Source: JBOCEF01 sp050586345
GTDB taxonomy: Bacteria; Pseudomonadota; Alphaproteobacteria; Rhodobacterales; Rhodobacteraceae
Length of the DNA stretch: 64,000 nt
Direction: 5' to 3'
Assembly (NCBI RefSeq): GCF_050586345.1
Contig: NZ_JBOCEF010000009.1
Coordinates: 1 to 64,000 of the forward strand
Made by a program: the position numbers and the translations under genes. Position 1 is the stretch's first letter; the number at the start of each line of letters is the position of its first letter. The notes below the pieces were generated by a model. The model was not told the DNA's origin. It saw only the letters and a list, made by a program, of their open reading frames with translations, and searched no databases. Of the stretch, positions 56,120 through 64,000 are shown in pieces.

Positions 56120-56740
56120 TTGGAAGACATGCTGCGCCGCGCGCTCTCGCTCTGGGTCGTGGTCGACCCGCTCGGCACGCTCCCGGTCATGATCGCCGTC
56201 AGCGCGGGGCTCGGCGCCGCCGCCGCCCGCCGCCTCGCCCTGCGCGCCGCGCTCACCGCCTTCGCGGTGCTCGCGGGCTTCATGCTGCTGGGCCGCACCG
56301 TGCTGGCCGCGCTCGAAATCCCGCTCCACGCCTTCCAGATCGCGGGCGGGCTGGTGCTGCTGCTCTTCGCGCTGGAGCTGATCTTCGCCGACCCCAAGCA
56401 CGAACGCGACCTCGCCGCCCATCAAAGCCCGGCCGAGGCGGCGGTGTTCCCGCTGGCGATCCCGTCGCTGGCCTCGCCCGGCGCGATGCTGACCGCCACC
56501 CTGACGGCCGAGGAGGTCGGCGCGGGCTGGGGCGGCAAGCTGCTGGGGCTGGGGCTGCTGGGGGCGGTGATGCTCTCGGCGCTGCTGATCCTGCTCGCCG
56601 CCGCGCCGCTGCACCGAAGGATCGGGGATGCAGGCTCGGCGCTGATCTCCCGCGTCATGGGGATGATCCTCGCCGCCGTCGCGGTCACGGAAATGCTGCG
56701 CGGCTTCGCCGCCGTCGGCTGGGCGATCCCGGCCGCCTGA
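56120..56740 (+). CDS. MarC family integral membrane protein
   Basis: 206 residues with six predicted helices: LWVVVDPLGTLPVMIAVSAG at the start, FQIAGGLVLLLFALELIF, FPLAIPSLASPGAMLTATL (family motif) and RVMGMILAAVAVTEMLRGF. MarC proteins were once thought to affect multidrug resistance. Their role is not established. TTG 56120 is chosen because GGAGAG is seven bases upstream. An ATG at 56129 would shorten it by three residues. Confidence 0.85.
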   Translation: MEDMLRRALSLWVVVDPLGTLPVMIAVSAGLGAAAARRLALRAALTAFAVLAGFMLLGRTVLAALEIPLHAFQIAGGLVLLLFALELIFADPKHERDLAAHQSPAEAAVFPLAIPSLASPGAMLTATLTAEEVGAGWGGKLLGLGLLGAVMLSALLILLAAAPLHRRIGDAGSALISRVMGMILAAVAVTEMLRGFAAVGWAIPAA

Positions 56741-56886
56741 GCCGCGCGCGGCCGGGGCGAGGCCAGGGGGAACGCGCCCCCGGCGCGGGGCGGGCGGGCC
56801 GATGCGGACCGCAGGGCCGCGAGGTCCGGCAGCCGCGCGCCGCCGCCATCCCGCGCGCCGCCCGAGCCGCGCGCGACGCACGTTGC

Positions 56887-56966
<80 letters not shown>

Positions 56967-56967
56967 C

Positions 56968-59900
56968 TCACCAGGTGTCGATGAAGGGCCGCCGCCCGCG
57001 CACCGGCCCCGCGGGCCGCCCCGCCGCCCGGTCCGCCCCGGCGATCCAACCGCGGGTCTCGGCCGGGTCGATCACCGCGTCGATCTCCAGCACCCGGCCC
57101 AGCTGCACCGCCTTGCCGTTCTCATAGAGCTTGCCCAGCAGGTCCTGGAACAGCGCCTCGCGCGCCGCGTCGTCCGGCTGCGCGGCGAGTTCCTTCCTGA
57201 AGCCCAGCCGCACCGCGCCCTCGAGCCCCATGCCGCCGAACTCCCCCGTCGGCCAGGACACGGTCGAAAAACTTTCGTGGAAGCCGCCCCCCACCATCGC
57301 CATCGCGCCAAGCCCATAGCCCTTGCGCAGCACCACGCCGAACACCGGCACCGAGAGGGACGCCGCGGTGACGAACATCCGGCAGACGTGCCGGACGAGG
57401 CCCGTCTTCTCCGCCTCCGGCCCCACCATGAAGCCCGGCGTGTCGCAGAGCGAGACGATGGGCAGGCCGAACGCGTCGCACAGCTGCATGAACCGCGCCG
57501 CCTTGTCCGCCGCGGGCCCGTCGATGGCGCCGCCGAGATGGCGCGAGTTGTTGGCGATCAGCCCATAGGGCCGCCCCTCGATCCGAACCAGCGCGGTGAT
57601 CATGCCAAGGCCGAACTCCGCCCGCAGCTCCAGCACCGAATCCCGGTCGGCCAGCACCTCTATCGTCTCGCGCACGTCGTGGGAGCGCAGGCGGTTCTCG
57701 GGCACCGTGAAGCGCAGGGCGCGCTGGTCGGCCTCCTCCCACTCCGGCAGGGCGCCCTGGAAGTAGGACAGATACTTCTTGGCGGCGGCGCAGGCCTCGG
57801 CCTCGTCCTTCACGCGGATATCGACGACGCCGTTCGGGGACTGCACGTCGATGGGCCCGACCTCCTCGGGGCGGTAGACGCCAAGCCCGCCGCCCTCGAT
57901 CATCGCGGGGCCCGCCATGCCGATATTGGCGCTCTCATCCGCGATGATCACGTCGCAGCAGCCCAGCAGCGCCGCGTTCCCCGCGAAGCAGCGCCCCGAG
58001 ACGACCCCCACCAGCGGCGCCTGCCCCGAGAGGCGCGCGAACTGCGCGAAGGTGGTGCAGTCGAGCCCCGCGCGATGCGCCTGGTCCACATCCCCGGGCC
58101 GCCCGCCGCCGCCCTCGGCCAGCAGCACCACCGGCAGGTTCCACTTGCCCGCCAGCTGGAACAGCCGGTCCTGCTTGCCGTGGTTGCGCATCCCCTGGGT
58201 GCCGGCGAGCACCATGTAGTCATAGACCGCGAAGGCGCAGCGGGCGGCGTCCTCGCCGAACAGGTCCGCGTTGACGGCGCCCACCCCGGTCACCACACCG
58301 TCGCCCGAGGTGTTGGCGATCAGGTCGGCCAGCGTCCGCCGCCCCTCCTGCGCCGCGGTGGCGAGGGCGCCGTATTCGCGGAAGCTCCCCTCGTCGCAGA
58401 TCGAGCCAAGGTTTTCGCGCGCCGTCCGGTGTCCGCGGGCGTGGCGCTTCGCAACCGCCTCGGGGCGGTTTTCGTCCTGCCCCGCGGCGAGCCGCTCGCG
58501 CAGCTCTGCCAGTTCCGGGCGGATGCGGGAGAGGTCGAGCGCCTCTTCCGACATCTGCGCGCCCTCCCCGGCCTCGGCGGGTTCGATCACGATCACCGCC
58601 GCGCCCTCGGCCAGCGTCGCGCCGGGGGCCGCGCGGACCTCGCGCACGATGCCGGAGACGGGGGCGGAGAGGACATGCTCCATCTTCATCGCCTCGAGGA
58701 CGGCGACCTCCTGCCCCGCCTGCACCGCGTCCCCCTCGGCGGCCGAGAGGACGGAGACGGTGGCCTGCATCGGCGCGCGCAGGGCGGTCAGCCCCTCGGG
58801 GACCGCGTCCTCGGCCGGGGTCTTCGCCGCCGTCGCGGCGCCCGGGAAGGCGGGGGCCGAAAGGGAGGCGGCGGCGTCGTGCAGCGCGGCGGCCTCGGCG
58901 GCCATGAAGCCGGTGGTGACGGCGTAATCGGGCAGCGCCGGATGCGCGGCCAGCGCGCGCAGGGCGGGAAGGTTGGTGGCGACGCCCTCCACCCGGAACT
59001 CGGCCAGCGCCCGCGACAGGCGGCGCAGCGCAGGGGCGAGCCCGCCGGGCGCGTGGGCGATCACCTTGGCCAGCAGCGGGTCGTAGAGAGTCGAGGCGGT
59101 GTAGCCGGCCCAGGCGAACCCGTCGGTGCGGATGCCGGCGCCGGTGGGCGCCTCATAGGCCGCAAGGGTCCCCGAGGCGGGGCGCGGGGCGCCGTCGGGG
59201 CCGAGTTCCTCGAGGTTCACCCGCGCCTGGATCGCGGCGCCGCGGGGGACGAGCGCCTCCTGCGCCAGGCCGAGACCCTCCAGCGTCGCCCCGGCGCAGA
59301 CCTGCATCTGCAGCGCCACGAGGTCGAGGCCGTAGACCTCTTCCGTCACCGTGTGCTCGACCTGGATGCGCGGGTTCGCCTCGATGAAGAACAGGCGCGC
59401 GTCCTCGGGGGCATCGAGGTCCATGAGGAATTCGAAGGTGGCGAGGCCGCGATAGGCTTCGACCCGGGCCATCTCCAGCGCCCAGGCGGCAAGGCGCGCG
59501 CGGTCGGCATCCGACAGGTTCGGGGCGGGGGCGATCTCCAGCACCTTCTGGTTGCGGCGCTGGAGGGTGCAGTCCCGCTCCCCGAGATGGATCGCGGCGC
59601 CGGTCCCGTCGCCGAGGACCTGCACTTCGATATGGCGGGCGCGCGCGATCATGCGTTCGGCATAGAGGGCGCCGTCCCCGAAGGCGGCCTCGGCCTCGCG
59701 CGCGGCGGCGGCGGCGGCGGGGGGGATTTCGGCGGGGTCGGTGACGGCGCGCATCCCGCGGCCGCCGCCCCCGTGGACGGCCTTGATCATCAGGGCGGCG
59801 CCGGGCGGGAGCTCGGCGAAGAAGCGGGTCATCTCTTCGGGCGAGGCGCCGCCGGGCAGGCCCGGCAGGCAGGGGACGCCGAGCTGCGCGGCGAGCGCCC

Positions 59901-60270
59901 GGGCGCGGCCCTTGTCGCCGAAGAGGGCGAGGGCGGCCGAGGAGGGGCCGATGAAGGCGAGGCCCGCGTCCTCCACCGCCGCGGCGAAGCGCGCGTTCTC
60001 GGCGAGGAACCCGTAGCCGGGATGGATCGCGGCGCAGCCCTCGGCCCTGGCGGCGGCGATGACCTGCGCGGCGTCGAGATAGGCGCGGGCGCCGGTTCCG
60101 GGGATCTCCACCGCCTTGTCCGCGCGCAGCACGTGCAGGCTGCCCGCATCGTCGGCGGGGTGGATGGCGACCGTCTCGACCCCGAGCTCCGCGCAGGTGC
60201 GGGCGATGCGGCAGGCGATCTCGCCCCGGTTGGCGATGAGGACGCGGGCGAACGGCGGCGATGCGGTCAT
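56968..60270 (-). CDS. Single-chain biotin-dependent acyl-CoA carboxylase
   Basis: 1100 residues carrying all carboxylase functions in order. Biotin carboxylase (1-~445): VLIANRGEIACRIARTC, VHGGGGRGMRAV, FIEANPRIQVEHTVTEEVYG. A linking BT-like region. Biotin carrier: VLEAMKMEHVL with biotinyl Lys ~529. Carboxyltransferase (~570-1100): GCCDVIIADESANIGMAGPA, CDTPGFMVGPEAEKTG. This is the architecture of the long-chain acyl-CoA carboxylases described in Ruegeria, Rhodopseudomonas and mycobacteria. Substrate may be acetyl- to long-chain acyl-CoA. GAGAG precedes ATG 60270. The stop is ten bases from the homopolymer block. Confidence 0.92.
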   Translation of the reverse strand: MTASPPFARVLIANRGEIACRIARTCAELGVETVAIHPADDAGSLHVLRADKAVEIPGTGARAYLDAAQVIAAARAEGCAAIHPGYGFLAENARFAAAVEDAGLAFIGPSSAALALFGDKGRARALAAQLGVPCLPGLPGGASPEEMTRFFAELPPGAALMIKAVHGGGGRGMRAVTDPAEIPPAAAAAAREAEAAFGDGALYAERMIARARHIEVQVLGDGTGAAIHLGERDCTLQRRNQKVLEIAPAPNLSDADRARLAAWALEMARVEAYRGLATFEFLMDLDAPEDARLFFIEANPRIQVEHTVTEEVYGLDLVALQMQVCAGATLEGLGLAQEALVPRGAAIQARVNLEELGPDGAPRPASGTLAAYEAPTGAGIRTDGFAWAGYTASTLYDPLLAKVIAHAPGGLAPALRRLSRALAEFRVEGVATNLPALRALAAHPALPDYAVTTGFMAAEAAALHDAAASLSAPAFPGAATAAKTPAEDAVPEGLTALRAPMQATVSVLSAAEGDAVQAGQEVAVLEAMKMEHVLSAPVSGIVREVRAAPGATLAEGAAVIVIEPAEAGEGAQMSEEALDLSRIRPELAELRERLAAGQDENRPEAVAKRHARGHRTARENLGSICDEGSFREYGALATAAQEGRRTLADLIANTSGDGVVTGVGAVNADLFGEDAARCAFAVYDYMVLAGTQGMRNHGKQDRLFQLAGKWNLPVVLLAEGGGGRPGDVDQAHRAGLDCTTFAQFARLSGQAPLVGVVSGRCFAGNAALLGCCDVIIADESANIGMAGPAMIEGGGLGVYRPEEVGPIDVQSPNGVVDIRVKDEAEACAAAKKYLSYFQGALPEWEEADQRALRFTVPENRLRSHDVRETIEVLADRDSVLELRAEFGLGMITALVRIEGRPYGLIANNSRHLGGAIDGPAADKAARFMQLCDAFGLPIVSLCDTPGFMVGPEAEKTGLVRHVCRMFVTAASLSVPVFGVVLRKGYGLGAMAMVGGGFHESFSTVSWPTGEFGGMGLEGAVRLGFRKELAAQPDDAAREALFQDLLGKLYENGKAVQLGRVLEIDAVIDPAETRGWIAGADRAAGRPAGPVRGRRPFIDTW

Positions 60271-60564
60271 GGAAACTCTCGGGTCGTGAATGCGGCGTGG
60301 GGGCGGAGCGTGGCCGATGGAACGCAGTTCCGCAAGATGCGTGAGGGGGAGAGCGCCCCGCCTCGGGGGGCGCAGGGCCCCCGCTCGGCGGCGCGCGCCG
60401 CGCCGGGCGGACGCGGGCGCGTGCGGCGGGGGCGGCGCGGGCGCGGCAGGGGCGACGTTGCGCGGCGGGGGCGCCTCACGCCCGGCGCTTCGGCTTGTGA
60501 GATGTGCGGAGCGCGGGGCGGCGCCATGCTGCGCGGCGCGCCCCCCTGCCCCGGAGACCTCGCC
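60271..60564. other. Divergent spacer, GC-rich
   Basis: 294 bases between the carboxylase and the DUF302 gene. No gene or clear promoter box is seen. G/C-biased throughout. Confidence 0.45.
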
Positions 60565-61014
60565 ATGCGCCGCCTGATCCTCGCCGCCGCCCTGCTCCTC
60601 CCCCTCTCCGCCCAGGCGCAGCCCGCGGGGTGGCGCAGCCATGACAGCGCCAAGGGATACGCCGCGCTGCTGGCCGACCTGAAGGCCGCGGTGCGGGCCG
60701 AGGGGATGGGCCTGGTGACCGAGGCCGGCCCCACCGGCGCCGCCGCCGCGCGCGGCATCACCATCCCCGGCAACCGCGTGGTCGGCGTGTTCCGCAACGA
60801 CTTCGCCGTGCGCGCGCTGGCGGCCTCGGAAGCGGCGATGATCGAGGCGCCGATCCGCTTCTACGTGACCGAACGGGCGCAGGGCGCACGGCTGAGCTGG
60901 AAGGCGCCCTCGGCGGTGTTCGCGCCCTATGACGGGGGCGCGGAACTGGACGCGGTGGGGCGAGAGCTGGACGCGCTGTTCGACGCCATCGCCCGGCGGG
61001 CGCTGGCGGAGTGA
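60565..61014 (+). CDS. Secreted DUF302-family protein
   Basis: 149 residues. The signal peptide MRRLILAAALLLPLSAQAQP is followed by a DUF302 domain: YAALLADLKAAVRAEGMGLV, ITIPGNRVVGVFRNDFAVR, APIRFYVTE and SAVFAPYDG. The role of the family is unknown. It may bind a ligand in the periplasm. GGAGA precedes ATG 60565. It ends in a shared terminator with yebC. Confidence 0.85.
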   Translation: MRRLILAAALLLPLSAQAQPAGWRSHDSAKGYAALLADLKAAVRAEGMGLVTEAGPTGAAAARGITIPGNRVVGVFRNDFAVRALAASEAAMIEAPIRFYVTERAQGARLSWKAPSAVFAPYDGGAELDAVGRELDALFDAIARRALAE

Positions 61015-61035
61015 GCCGCCCCCGCCCGGCGCAAC

Positions 61036-61070
61036 GAAAAACCCCCGGGGCGCCTGCCCCGGGGGTTTTT
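61036..61070. terminator. Bidirectional terminator
   Basis: ACCCCCGGGG pairs with CCCCGGGGGT, flanked by A5 and T5, between convergent genes. Confidence 0.9.
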
Positions 61071-61095
61071 CGTCCTGGTCCGTGCGGCGCCGAAA

Positions 61096-61842
61096 TCAGG
61101 CGTCGAGTTCGGCCATGATCTCGTCCGTCACGTCGAAATTGGCCGTGACACTTTGCACGTCGTCATCATCTTCCAGCGCCGCGATCAGCTTGAACAGCGT
61201 GCGCGCGGCGTCGAGGTCCACCGGCGTGTCGGTCTGCGGCTTCCACACCAGCTTGGTGGACTCCGCCTCGCCCAGCGCCTCTTCGAGACCGTTCGAGACC
61301 TCGGCCAGGTCGGTGGCCTCGGTCCAGATCACGTGGCCCTCTTCCGAGGACTCCACGTCCTCGGCGCCCGCCTCGATGGCCGCTTCCATCACCGCGTCGT
61401 CGTCGCCCGCGGCCGCCGGGTACAGGATCTGCCCCTTGCGGTCGAACATGAAGGACACCGACCCGGTTTCCCCGAGGTTGCCGCCGTTCTTGCCGAAGAT
61501 CGAGCGGACGTTGGAGGCGGTGCGGTTGCGGTTGTCGGTCAGCGCCTCGACGATCACCGCCACGCCGCCGGGGCCGTAGCCCTCGTAGCGGATCTCGACG
61601 TAATCATCGCCCTCGCCCGCCTGGGACTTGTTGATCGCGCGGGTGATCACGTCCTTGGGGACCGAGTTGGCCTTCGCCTCCTTCACCGCGAGGCGCAGGC
61701 GCGGGTTCTTGTCAGGGTCCGGGTCGCCCATCTTGGCGGCCACGGTGATCTCTTTCGCGAGCTTCGAGAAGAGCTTGGAACGGGCCGCATCCTGGCGTCC
61801 CTTGCGGTGCTGGATGTTCGCCCACTTGGAATGGCCGGCCAT
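61096..61842 (-). CDS. yebC: YebC/PmpR-family regulator or translation factor
   Basis: 248 residues beginning MAGHSKWANIQHRKGRQDAA, with DVITRAINKSQ, YEGYGPGGVAVIVEALTDNR and NVRSIFGKNGGNLGETGSVSFMF. All are strong family motifs. Members bind DNA as regulators, and some relieve ribosome stalling. Which applies here is unknown. Its C-terminal acidic stretch (EDDDDVQ) is normal for alphaproteobacteria. Confidence 0.94.
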   Translation of the reverse strand: MAGHSKWANIQHRKGRQDAARSKLFSKLAKEITVAAKMGDPDPDKNPRLRLAVKEAKANSVPKDVITRAINKSQAGEGDDYVEIRYEGYGPGGVAVIVEALTDNRNRTASNVRSIFGKNGGNLGETGSVSFMFDRKGQILYPAAAGDDDAVMEAAIEAGAEDVESSEEGHVIWTEATDLAEVSNGLEEALGEAESTKLVWKPQTDTPVDLDAARTLFKLIAALEDDDDVQSVTANFDVTDEIMAELDA

Positions 61843-61937
61843 GTCGTCCCCCGAAGGTTGGTGAAGGTCTGGAATCGCGCGCGGTTATAGGCCCTCGGGG
61901 CGCCCCGAGGCAAGCGGGCGCGCGCGGCCCCGCCGCG

Positions 61938-62270
61938 TCAGAGCGCCATGAAGGCCGCCGCCGCCGCCCCGGCCGAGAACAGCATCACCAGCCGCAGCCG
62001 CCCCTCGCGCGCGATCATCGGCGCGCAGACCGGGTCGGCCAGGATCGCGTCCGGCAGCGGCAGCCCGCCCGCGAGCGACTTCTGAAGCTCCGACGTCACC
62101 GCCAGCCGCCGCCCGCCCTTGCGCGACCGCTGGCGCAGGATCTCGTGCTCCTCGGGGTGGCGCGTCTCGATGGCCGAGGCCAGGCGGCGCACCAGGATCC
62201 CCCAGACGAGGAGCGCCCCGAGCAGCACGAGGCAGGCGCCGAGGAACACGGCCTGGATCAGCGTCGCCAT
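61938..62270 (-). CDS. Small membrane protein downstream of the sulfotransferase
   Basis: 110 residues. An N-terminal helix AVFLGACLVLLGALLVWGIL, a basic stretch (RSRKGGRR), and a second hydrophobic segment at the C-terminus (LVMLFSAGAAAAAFMAL) with no known family. The ATG overlaps the sulfotransferase stop by one base (TGATG), so the two are translationally coupled. Function unknown. Confidence 0.68.
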   Translation of the reverse strand: MATLIQAVFLGACLVLLGALLVWGILVRRLASAIETRHPEEHEILRQRSRKGGRRLAVTSELQKSLAGGLPLPDAILADPVCAPMIAREGRLRLVMLFSAGAAAAAFMAL

Positions 62271-63037
62271 CACAGCGCGGCGACGCCCGCGCGGGCGCCC
62301 AGCTTCTCGCACAGGGCGGCATAGGCGTCCTCGACCTCCGCGGGGGCGGGCGTCGCCTCGGCCTTCGCGGGGGCCTGGATCCTGCCCGACTTGATGTTGT
62401 CGCTGCCGTCGCCCACGCCCCAGCGGCCGGTGCGGCTCGAGACCGCGTAATCGCTCGAGAGCGGGGTCTTCAGGCCGAAATGGTCGGTCAGCGCGGCCAG
62501 CGTGCCGTCCGCATCCGCCACCAGCCGGTCATAGGAGATCGCGGCCACGGGCACCTCCCCGGGCAGCGCGTCCGCGATGGCCGAAAGCTGGGCGTAGCGT
62601 TCCAGCAGCAGGGCGGGGATGTCCGTCTCCACCCCCGGGGCCTTGTCGGCGAACATCTTCGCGAGGCTGCGGATGTTCCCGGCCGGGGCGCGCAGGATGT
62701 AGAGCGGGCGGAAATCGGCCCGCGCCATCGCCAGCGCCGGGTCGGTCAGGTGCCGGTGGTGCAGCACCTTGTCGAGCAGGAACCTGTCGCCCCAGTCGAG
62801 CCGCCCGGTCAGCCGCAGCGCGCCGTAGCGCAGCCGCCCGATCGGGTCCGGGCCGCCGTAATTCACGTGCGACTCGCCGAAGCCCACGATCTGCGGGTTG
62901 TTCAGCAGAAGCTCGGTCAGCAGGGTCGAGCCCGAGCGCATGATGCCGAGCAGGCAGATCAGCTTCGGGCGTCCCAGCAGCGGCGAGGCGACGGCCGAGA
63001 ACAGGGGCTGGGCGATCCGGTGCGCCGGATGCGTCAT
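62270..63037 (-). CDS. Sulfotransferase family protein
   Basis: 255 residues. LICLLGIMRSGSTLLTELLL is the 5'-phosphosulfate-binding loop that recognises PAPS. RPLYILRAPAGNIRSLAKMF is the 3'-phosphate-binding region. No signal peptide or membrane helix. It would sulfate a carbohydrate, lipid or protein; the acceptor is unknown. GGAGG lies 6 bases before ATG 63037. It is coupled to the small membrane protein that follows. Confidence 0.83.
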   Translation of the reverse strand: MTHPAHRIAQPLFSAVASPLLGRPKLICLLGIMRSGSTLLTELLLNNPQIVGFGESHVNYGGPDPIGRLRYGALRLTGRLDWGDRFLLDKVLHHRHLTDPALAMARADFRPLYILRAPAGNIRSLAKMFADKAPGVETDIPALLLERYAQLSAIADALPGEVPVAAISYDRLVADADGTLAALTDHFGLKTPLSSDYAVSSRTGRWGVGDGSDNIKSGRIQAPAKAEATPAPAEVEDAYAALCEKLGARAGVAAL

Positions 63038-63213
63038 GTCGTGGCCTCCTGCCAGGCGCCGGGAAATGCGGCCGGGATGCGGGGGGGGAAAGCGCGCCCG
63101 CTTGAATGGCCGGGCGCGGGGGCGAAGCTAGGCCGCGCCGCGCGGCCCGAGAAAGGCGGCGCAACGTCGCGCAGAAGAGGGCGGGGGGGGGCGCGCCGCC
63201 CGCCCCCGCCGGG

Positions 63214-64000
63214 TCACATCGGCCAGAGGAACGGGATCAGCAGGCTGGCGATGATGCCGATGGACAGGTTCAGCGGCAGGCCGATCTTCACGAAATCGGT
63301 GAACTTGTAGCCCCCCGGCGCATAGACCAACGTGTTGGTCTGGTACCCGATGGGCGTCGCGAAACTGGCAGATGCGGCGATCATCACCGCCACCACGAAG
63401 GGCCTGGCGTCGACGCCCAGCGCCTCGGCCAGGGCGATGGCCACCGGGGTCATCACCACCGCCACCGCGTTGTTCGACACCAGCTCCGTCAGCACCGAGG
63501 TCATCAGGTAGACGCACCAGATCGCGATGGGCAGCGGCGCGGCGGCGAGGTAGGGGGCCAGCCCCTCGGCGATCAGCGCCACCGCCCCCGTCGCCTGCAG
63601 GGCCGCGCCGATGGCGAGCATGGCGAAGATCAGCGCCAGCAGGCGGCCCTCGACCACCTCGGCCGCCTCGTCCGCGTCGATGCAGCGGGTGAAGAGCACC
63701 ACCGCGACGCCCATCACCGCCGCCCCCGCGATCGGCACCAGCCCGACCGCCGACAGCGCCACCACCCCGAAGAGCGTCGCGAGCACGATCCAGGCGCGGT
63801 CGCGCCGATAGGGACGCTCGGTCGGCTGGGCGATGTCGACGAGGCCCACGTCTTCGGCGAGGCGCTTGATGTCCTCGGGGTCGCCTTCGAGCAGCAGCGT
63901 ATCGCCGACCCGCACGAACACGTCGTCGAGCTGCCGCCCCGCGTTCTGCCCGCGCCGGTGGACGGCCAGCGGATAGACGCCGTAGCGGCGGCGCAGGCGC
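63214..64000 (-). CDS. SLC13/CitT-like permease with RCK_C domain (N-terminus outside the window)
   Basis: The last ~261 residues are visible. RRRYGVYPLAVHRRGQNAG then VRVGDTLLLEGDPEDIKRLA form the end of a TrkA-C (RCK_C) regulatory domain. After it come about six membrane helices with VYLMTSVLTELVSNNAVAVVM (the family's N-N-A motif) and a final IPFLWPM. Divalent anion:sodium symporters of the SLC13 family (sulfate, dicarboxylates) with RCK_C inserts share this plan. The sulfotransferase next door makes sulfate an attractive but unproven substrate. Confidence 0.83.
   Translation of the reverse strand, partial: RLRRRYGVYPLAVHRRGQNAGRQLDDVFVRVGDTLLLEGDPEDIKRLAEDVGLVDIAQPTERPYRRDRAWIVLATLFGVVALSAVGLVPIAGAAVMGVAVVLFTRCIDADEAAEVVEGRLLALIFAMLAIGAALQATGAVALIAEGLAPYLAAAPLPIAIWCVYLMTSVLTELVSNNAVAVVMTPVAIALAEALGVDARPFVVAVMIAASASFATPIGYQTNTLVYAPGGYKFTDFVKIGLPLNLSIGIIASLLIPFLWPM

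Overview
The window reads as a stretch of chromosome from a very GC-rich alphaproteobacterium of the Rhodobacteraceae/Paracoccaceae type. By eye about three quarters of the bases are G or C. The evidence is a combination of things seen here: six secreted proteins ending in a VPLPA-CTERM sorting signal, an ATPase zeta inhibitor (DUF1476) next to purC, an ispA-dxs...tlyA isoprenoid block, a Hint-domain protein, a single-chain acyl-CoA carboxylase and an SRP RNA next to nudC. No rRNA, tRNA or CRISPR array was seen.

Layout. At 1-78 is the 3' end of an IS5-type transposase. At 85-2465 (minus) is an overlapping pair: a cyanophycin-synthetase-like ATP-grasp ligase and a FolC/Mur-type ligase. At 2952-10308 are ispA, dxs, tlyA and an RlmD/TrmA-type RNA methyltransferase. 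This block is interrupted between dxs and tlyA by a low-GC structured remnant, a 5'-truncated mrr and a Hint-domain gene. At 10542-20384 are an aspartyl protease, ybaB and dnaX, a secreted protein under a palindrome-covered promoter, ffs, nudC, a proC-like gene, two VPLPA-CTERM genes (one frameshifted) and pheA. At 20686-27428 are a membrane-bound cytochrome c and a yejA-(small ORF)-yejB-yejE-yejF peptide importer. At 27509-35464 are three VPLPA-CTERM genes, bioY, purB, a serine hydrolase, a glutathione peroxidase-like protein and the zeta inhibitor.

From 35723 to 49675 runs a dispersed purine pathway: purC, purS, purQ on plus and purL on minus, with purB upstream at 30313. Between these lie a fructosamine kinase, transketolase, a coiled-coil protein with an unusually long ZapA, and the grxD-bolA iron-sulfur pair. 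At 50071-56740 are a DMT transporter, gapdh, an HNH endonuclease, an alanine/glycine:sodium symporter, a zinc-ribbon protein and MarC. A 46-base G run followed by an 18-base C run then separates marC from the convergent 1100-residue carboxylase. The right end carries a DUF302 protein, yebC, a sulfotransferase pair and the C-terminal part of an SLC13-type permease.

Most of the window is housekeeping metabolism (isoprenoids, purines, pentose phosphate and glycolysis, biotin uptake feeding a biotin-dependent carboxylase, Fe-S trafficking). The accessory signals are the split ligase pair, the broken mrr with its structured flank, the HNH protein, the cell-surface VPLPA-CTERM set, and several operator-like palindromes and tandem duplications in intergenic DNA.
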